Shown: positions 6,281 through 7,305 of the stretch, in pieces
How the letters are laid out: each line of letters opens with the position of its first letter
Numbering within the stretch: the first letter of the stretch is position 1
Assembly: GCA_900556245.1 (NCBI GenBank)
Contig: USOC01000053.1
Coordinates: 1-7,305, forward strand
Reading direction: 5' to 3'
DNA length: 7,305 nt
Origin: an uncultured Prevotellaceae bacterium
GTDB taxonomy: Bacteria; Bacteroidota; Bacteroidia; Bacteroidales; Muribaculaceae
Made by a program: the position numbers and the translations under genes
The notes under the pieces: model-generated
Database searches by the model: none
Told to the model about the DNA's origin: nothing
Seen by the model: only the letters and a program-made list of their open reading frames with translations

Positions 6281-6517
6281 GACAATACGGCCTTCTCCCA
6301 CCAACGGCACACATTTTGTTGCGCGCCAAGTTCCGTCCATTTCTTTCACCAGAGCTGAAGACGTTGCTTTCTTATAGTTGGCCGACAGCAACTGATTGTT
6401 CTTCTTGGTCGAAAACAAATCTTCGTCTTGACAGCCCGCCAAGGCCAAAAGGAGCGACACACAAAGCGTCGCCAAGAGAGGGATTCTATTGCTTTTCATC
6501 TTGCTGCTTTTTTTCAT
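4484..6517 (-). CDS. Surface-exposed lipoprotein, N-terminal part of a broken adhesin-like gene
   Basis: A 677-codon frame ending at TAG 4484-4486. Residues 1-28 are a lipoprotein signal peptide with lipobox LAGC; Cys29 would be lipidated, and the residues after it (QDED) match the acidic surface-export signal of Bacteroidetes lipoproteins, so the product should face outward. Then: module 1 (about 80-234), module 2 (about 277-392), an Ig-like domain (about 402-478, with VSWVILDFPAG and IEGNKISGMTVDGKY), and module 3 (about 514-653). Ligands are unknown; an adhesin or pilus-tip role is inferred. The ATG overlaps the upstream stop codon (ATGA), implying coupled translation; Met7 is an alternative start. 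The protein ends abruptly at GASINYS, yet the frame continues with the next module, so this is a truncation of a longer protein. It may still be made and exported. Confidence 0.75.
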   Translation of the reverse strand: MKKSSKMKSNRIPLLATLCVSLLLALAGCQDEDLFSTKKNNQLLSANYKKATSSALVKEMDGTWRATKCVPLVGEGRIVDDFSDGLVKALGASGAKFENMLDTDLTNMASFGKGVKVELLGNQLVAVRDLNRAYSGGQVAGVVYKITDTNLLTLDLLKTFWLSTYLNGQLQETHKGSSDGGALGLNLINIASNDANQGLTVSAYFEKPFDEIKMGIGGIDANILNSLRFYYAFVGENETKYCLKGSRDFPDTKVHYNGILDTGWTSFGSHEAEQVIDGSSLTDGASMAVIKAGHITIDTGKEIPVGSEVGFVITGGSLLELGIGSKTTLETYDENDKLVEKMSMASVLGLSAIDGGKTAISIITTKPCRQLRVRSSGLDVDLGVTTINYAYVKDPVVVDPSSYFVLNDVTITGNAYYLSQPEGGNVSWVILDFPAGVAPKIEGNKISGMTVDGKYVVSGTFTNAEGVSVTSQMVITRDTKPQESGCNQKIDKKTYGATACTPIGTTGGLINITSFANAQNVVAEDWTKYASYLSVLSLASSTGIIAVETDPNTPVNPGGKTRIKTGFVMQLSGELLGADVLKFFMIKLYRNGSCVKTQVVDNSDVADVGLIGSKGNKIRVGFTTNLEFDRIELWSVGVLYLNVSEYGFYGGFVVDAITEGCIDMLTPTSLGASINYS

Positions 6518-7305
6518 TTTTTATCCACATCCAGTTGATGGTCGCCATCCCAATAGGGATTTATTGTCACTGACAAAGGCAATTCGCTTGCCATCAACTT
6601 ATTGTAACTACCTTGAATGATATAGTAGTTGTTGCGTTTGAAATTAAGGTCGCCATTCGTGACGTCAGGATCATCATCTGGTTTGGCGTCAGGATTCGGA
6701 ATAATTCCTGTGCCGCTGCCCCCTTCCGGATACGTCCCGCCTGTTTGACTGCCGCTGCCCGCACGTTTCAGGCGAATATGCACGATGGAAACACTCCCGT
6801 TATTTTGCTCTATCTTCATATAAAGAGGGGAAGCATCCACCGGTAGCAGGCTGGCGTCCACAAGCCGGGCCTCCGTTGCTGTCGCGTCATTCGCCTGACG
6901 GACCCATTGTGCCAACACAAACCTGTTGTCCTGTGCCGGATCCGACAACTGTGTGCCGCCGGGAAGCAAAAAGTCGTCGTAGACTGTGGCCTGACTTTCT
7001 GTATTAATCTTTCCCGTAAGCAAAGTCAGTTTCTGCACAGTCACCGGAAGATCTCTCAACGTCACCTCGACTCCGGCCACACATCGGTAGAGTATACCGT
7101 AGAGCGACGACTTGGAATTGTTTTGCTTTGCAAACAGCACTGTCCCGCCATTCGGATCTGCATCCGACGCTCCGTAACGCGGCGTGCCGAAAAAGAGTTC
7201 AGGAGTCACATATTCGCCAGACAGCGTCAGCGACACTTTTGCATGGCTGAAAGACTGGTCGGGCGAATGGTCAAGCGTGAACATTCCATACTCCTGACGA
7301 GCCTC
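6514..7305 (-). CDS. Fimbrillin-like (FimB/Mfa2-type) protein, C-terminal part
   Basis: The last 263 codons of a protein whose start lies beyond the right edge; the frame is open to 7305 (EARQEYG precedes the first visible Met). Its C-terminal strand pattern, NFKRNNYYIIQGSYNKL then LPLSVTINPYW, is the typical end of Bacteroidales fimbrillin-family proteins (the FimB/Mfa2 and Mfa1 types that build or anchor type V pili), where K/R-N-x-Y-Y is followed by a closing strand ending near a Trp. The preceding strands (RDLPVTVQKLTLLTGKI, YDDFLLPGG) also fit. A 35-residue Gly/Ser/Pro/Asp-rich stretch (about 176-211 counted from the visible Met at 7284) interrupts the domain. Its TGA stop overlaps the ATG of the next lipoprotein gene, so the two are co-transcribed. 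Which pilus role it plays, anchor, shaft or accessory, cannot be told without the N-terminus. Confidence 0.6.
   Translation of the reverse strand, partial: EARQEYGMFTLDHSPDQSFSHAKVSLTLSGEYVTPELFFGTPRYGASDADPNGGTVLFAKQNNSKSSLYGILYRCVAGVEVTLRDLPVTVQKLTLLTGKINTESQATVYDDFLLPGGTQLSDPAQDNRFVLAQWVRQANDATATEARLVDASLLPVDASPLYMKIEQNNGSVSIVHIRLKRAGSGSQTGGTYPEGGSGTGIIPNPDAKPDDDPDVTNGDLNFKRNNYYIIQGSYNKLMASELPLSVTINPYWDGDHQLDVDKK

Larger units (their letters stand above)
2358..6517 (-). pseudogene. Large surface adhesin-like lipoprotein gene, doubly interrupted
   Basis: The three reading-frame pieces at 4484-6517, 3551-4483 and 2358-3620 together form one ancestral gene of about 1,390 codons for a modular surface lipoprotein. 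The first two pieces share one frame and are separated only by a TAG codon at 4484-4486. The second and third overlap in different frames and join near 3557-3572. A net loss of 3n+1 nt would produce that frame change. Homology to the repeated module runs on directly after the TAG, and the third piece has no export signal of its own, so separate genes are unlikely. Domain order: lipoprotein signal, module 1, module 2, Ig-like domain, module 3, [TAG], module 4, Asp-rich repeat, beta domain, [break], long C-terminal domain. Alternatives are sequencing error or recoding. The pieces are described separately. Confidence 0.7.

Overview
The window looks like chromosomal DNA from the order Bacteroidales, most likely Bacteroides or a close relative. 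The evidence is the Bacteroides-type promoter elements (TAnnTTTG boxes), A-rich leaders without strong Shine-Dalgarno sequences, a DUF3127 protein, a lipoprotein with an acidic surface-export signal right after its lipobox cysteine, and a fimbrillin-like protein. The species cannot be fixed from the sequence alone.

Left part, plus strand (1-1876): housekeeping genes. The 3' end of tpiA (triosephosphate isomerase) is followed by a short intergenic region with two TACA-N2-TGTA boxes inside a larger inverted repeat. Then come a secreted SPOR-domain protein and folE (GTP cyclohydrolase I), only 4 nt apart and probably one transcript. After 128 nt with a likely promoter lies a small DUF3127 OB-fold protein whose C-terminus (DNDDLPF) closely resembles the tail of single-stranded DNA-binding protein.

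Middle (1877-2357): a tRNA-Gln (anticodon CTG) with its own promoter and a very strong hairpin terminator. It converges on the opposite-strand locus, whose own probable terminator hairpin lies at 2293-2334.

Right part, minus strand (2358-7305): a cell-surface locus read right to left. The upstream gene, cut by the window edge, encodes a fimbrillin-like (FimB/Mfa2-type) protein. Its stop codon overlaps the start of the next gene (ATGA). That gene once encoded a very large surface lipoprotein of about 1,400 residues with four diverged copies of a beta-rich module, an Ig-like domain, a calcium-binding-type Asp repeat and a long C-terminal domain. It now appears broken in two places: an in-frame TAG at 4484-4486, and a frame change near 3557-3572 where a family-typical segment also seems to be missing. 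The intact first part could still yield a 677-residue surface lipoprotein.

No CRISPR array, insertion sequence or plainly new defence or mobile system is visible. The points most worth a second look are the tandem operator-like boxes upstream of the SPOR-folE pair, the SSB-like tail on the DUF3127 protein, and the doubly interrupted adhesin gene, whose homology continues in the same frame straight through the stop codon.
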